Shown here: piece after piece, positions 5,301 through 5,604 of the stretch
How positions within the stretch are numbered: position 1 is the stretch's first letter
Layout: each line of letters opens with the position of its first letter
Assembly: GCA_016781885.1 (NCBI GenBank)
Contig: JADDPM010000137.1
Span: forward strand, 1-5,604
Direction: 5' to 3'
Length of the DNA: 5,604 bases
Source of the DNA: Rubrobacter sp.
Lineage (GTDB): Bacteria > Actinomycetota > Rubrobacteria > Rubrobacterales > Rubrobacteraceae
Program-made: the position numbers and the translations under genes
Notes under the pieces: generated by a model
What the model was told of the DNA's origin: nothing
Databases searched by the model: none
Seen by the model: only the letters and a program-made list of their open reading frames with translations

Positions 5301-5604
5301 GTGTTCGCGGGACGGGCCTCGCGCCAGGCCCTACTCATACTCCTCTTCACTCTACTCCTGTGCGCGCCTGGCTGCAGCGCACTCCCCCAACCTAGTACCG
5401 CCCAGCCGCCCACCGAAGGCTCGCTAGTCGTGAGCTTTATAGATGTGGGGCAGGGAGACGCGGTACTCGTCCAGTCCGGCGGTGAGAGCTACCTCGTGGA
5501 CGCAGGGAAGCCTCAGGAGGGACCGAACGTAGTCGACTTTCTGAGGAGCCGGGGCGTTGAGGACCTGGACGGCATCGTCGTTAGCAATCCCGACGCCGAC
5601 CACA
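5301..5604 (+). CDS. ComEC-like metallo-beta-lactamase-fold protein, N-terminal part
   Basis: The frame starts at GTG 5301, 5 bases after the previous stop, and runs off the right edge after 101 codons. AAAGGGG directly before the GTG is a poorly spaced ribosome site. Residues 1-25 look like an export signal: an Arg-containing start, a Leu-rich core (11-20), then A-P-G-C, a weak lipobox that would anchor Cys25 to lipid. A Pro/Thr/Gln-rich spacer precedes F-I-D-V-G-Q-G-D-A-V-L-V (46-57), the signature of the hydrolase domain of the DNA-uptake protein ComEC and of its free-standing relatives. L-V-D-A-G (65-69) follows, then S-N-P-D-A-D-H (95-101), the first metal-binding motif, with Asn where His is usual. 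Such stand-alone proteins are often annotated as competence proteins without proof. Nuclease or phosphodiesterase action outside the membrane is plausible but unproven, and the rest of the active site lies beyond the window. Confidence 0.85.
   Translation, partial: MFAGRASRQALLILLFTLLLCAPGCSALPQPSTAQPPTEGSLVVSFIDVGQGDAVLVQSGGESYLVDAGKPQEGPNVVDFLRSRGVEDLDGIVVSNPDADH

Overview
The window is high-GC bacterial DNA. Gene content, G/C-rich codon use, GTG starts and resemblance to remembered family members suggest a deep-branching actinobacterium of the Rubrobacter type. That placement is inference; there is no rRNA or other marker to confirm it.

Left part (1-1395). The 3' end of a small membrane-protein gene (2-301, +) faces a minus-strand block of decayed genes. 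One is a short-chain dehydrogenase/reductase (SDR) remnant (341 to about 957). It lost its nucleotide-binding N-terminus and carries two frameshifts and an internal deletion. The other is the front half of a multi-pass membrane protein (about 961-1395), frameshifted and cut off. The two remnants abut at about 957-966, as if a deletion fused the front of one gene to the back of another.

Middle (1392-2918, -). An apparently intact circularly permuted ATP-grasp protein of the COG2308 type lies here. Its stop overlaps the GTG of the broken membrane gene by 4 bases (GTGA), so the two formed a coupled operon.

Right part (about 3000-5604, +). Four closely packed genes run divergently from the ATP-grasp gene: a DnaD-like replication-initiation protein, a DnaC/DnaI-type helicase-loader ATPase with an N-terminal Cys/His zinc site, an uncharacterised two-domain protein that I tentatively compare with RAD52-type annealing proteins, and the start of a secreted or lipid-anchored ComEC-like metallo-beta-lactamase-fold protein that runs off the edge. 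The first two overlap, the next gap is 6 bases and the last is 5, which supports one transcript. A TATACT box 6 bases before an internal ATG suggests that this operon starts with a leaderless mRNA at 3048.

Working picture (inference): the plus-strand genes form a primosome-like loading module plus a possible recombination partner, next to a gene related to the hydrolase domain of a DNA-uptake protein. This could serve replication restart or processing of incoming DNA, or it could be a domesticated phage replication cassette. I saw no tRNA, rRNA, CRISPR array, insertion sequence or attachment site, and no gene-free stretch longer than 300 bases.
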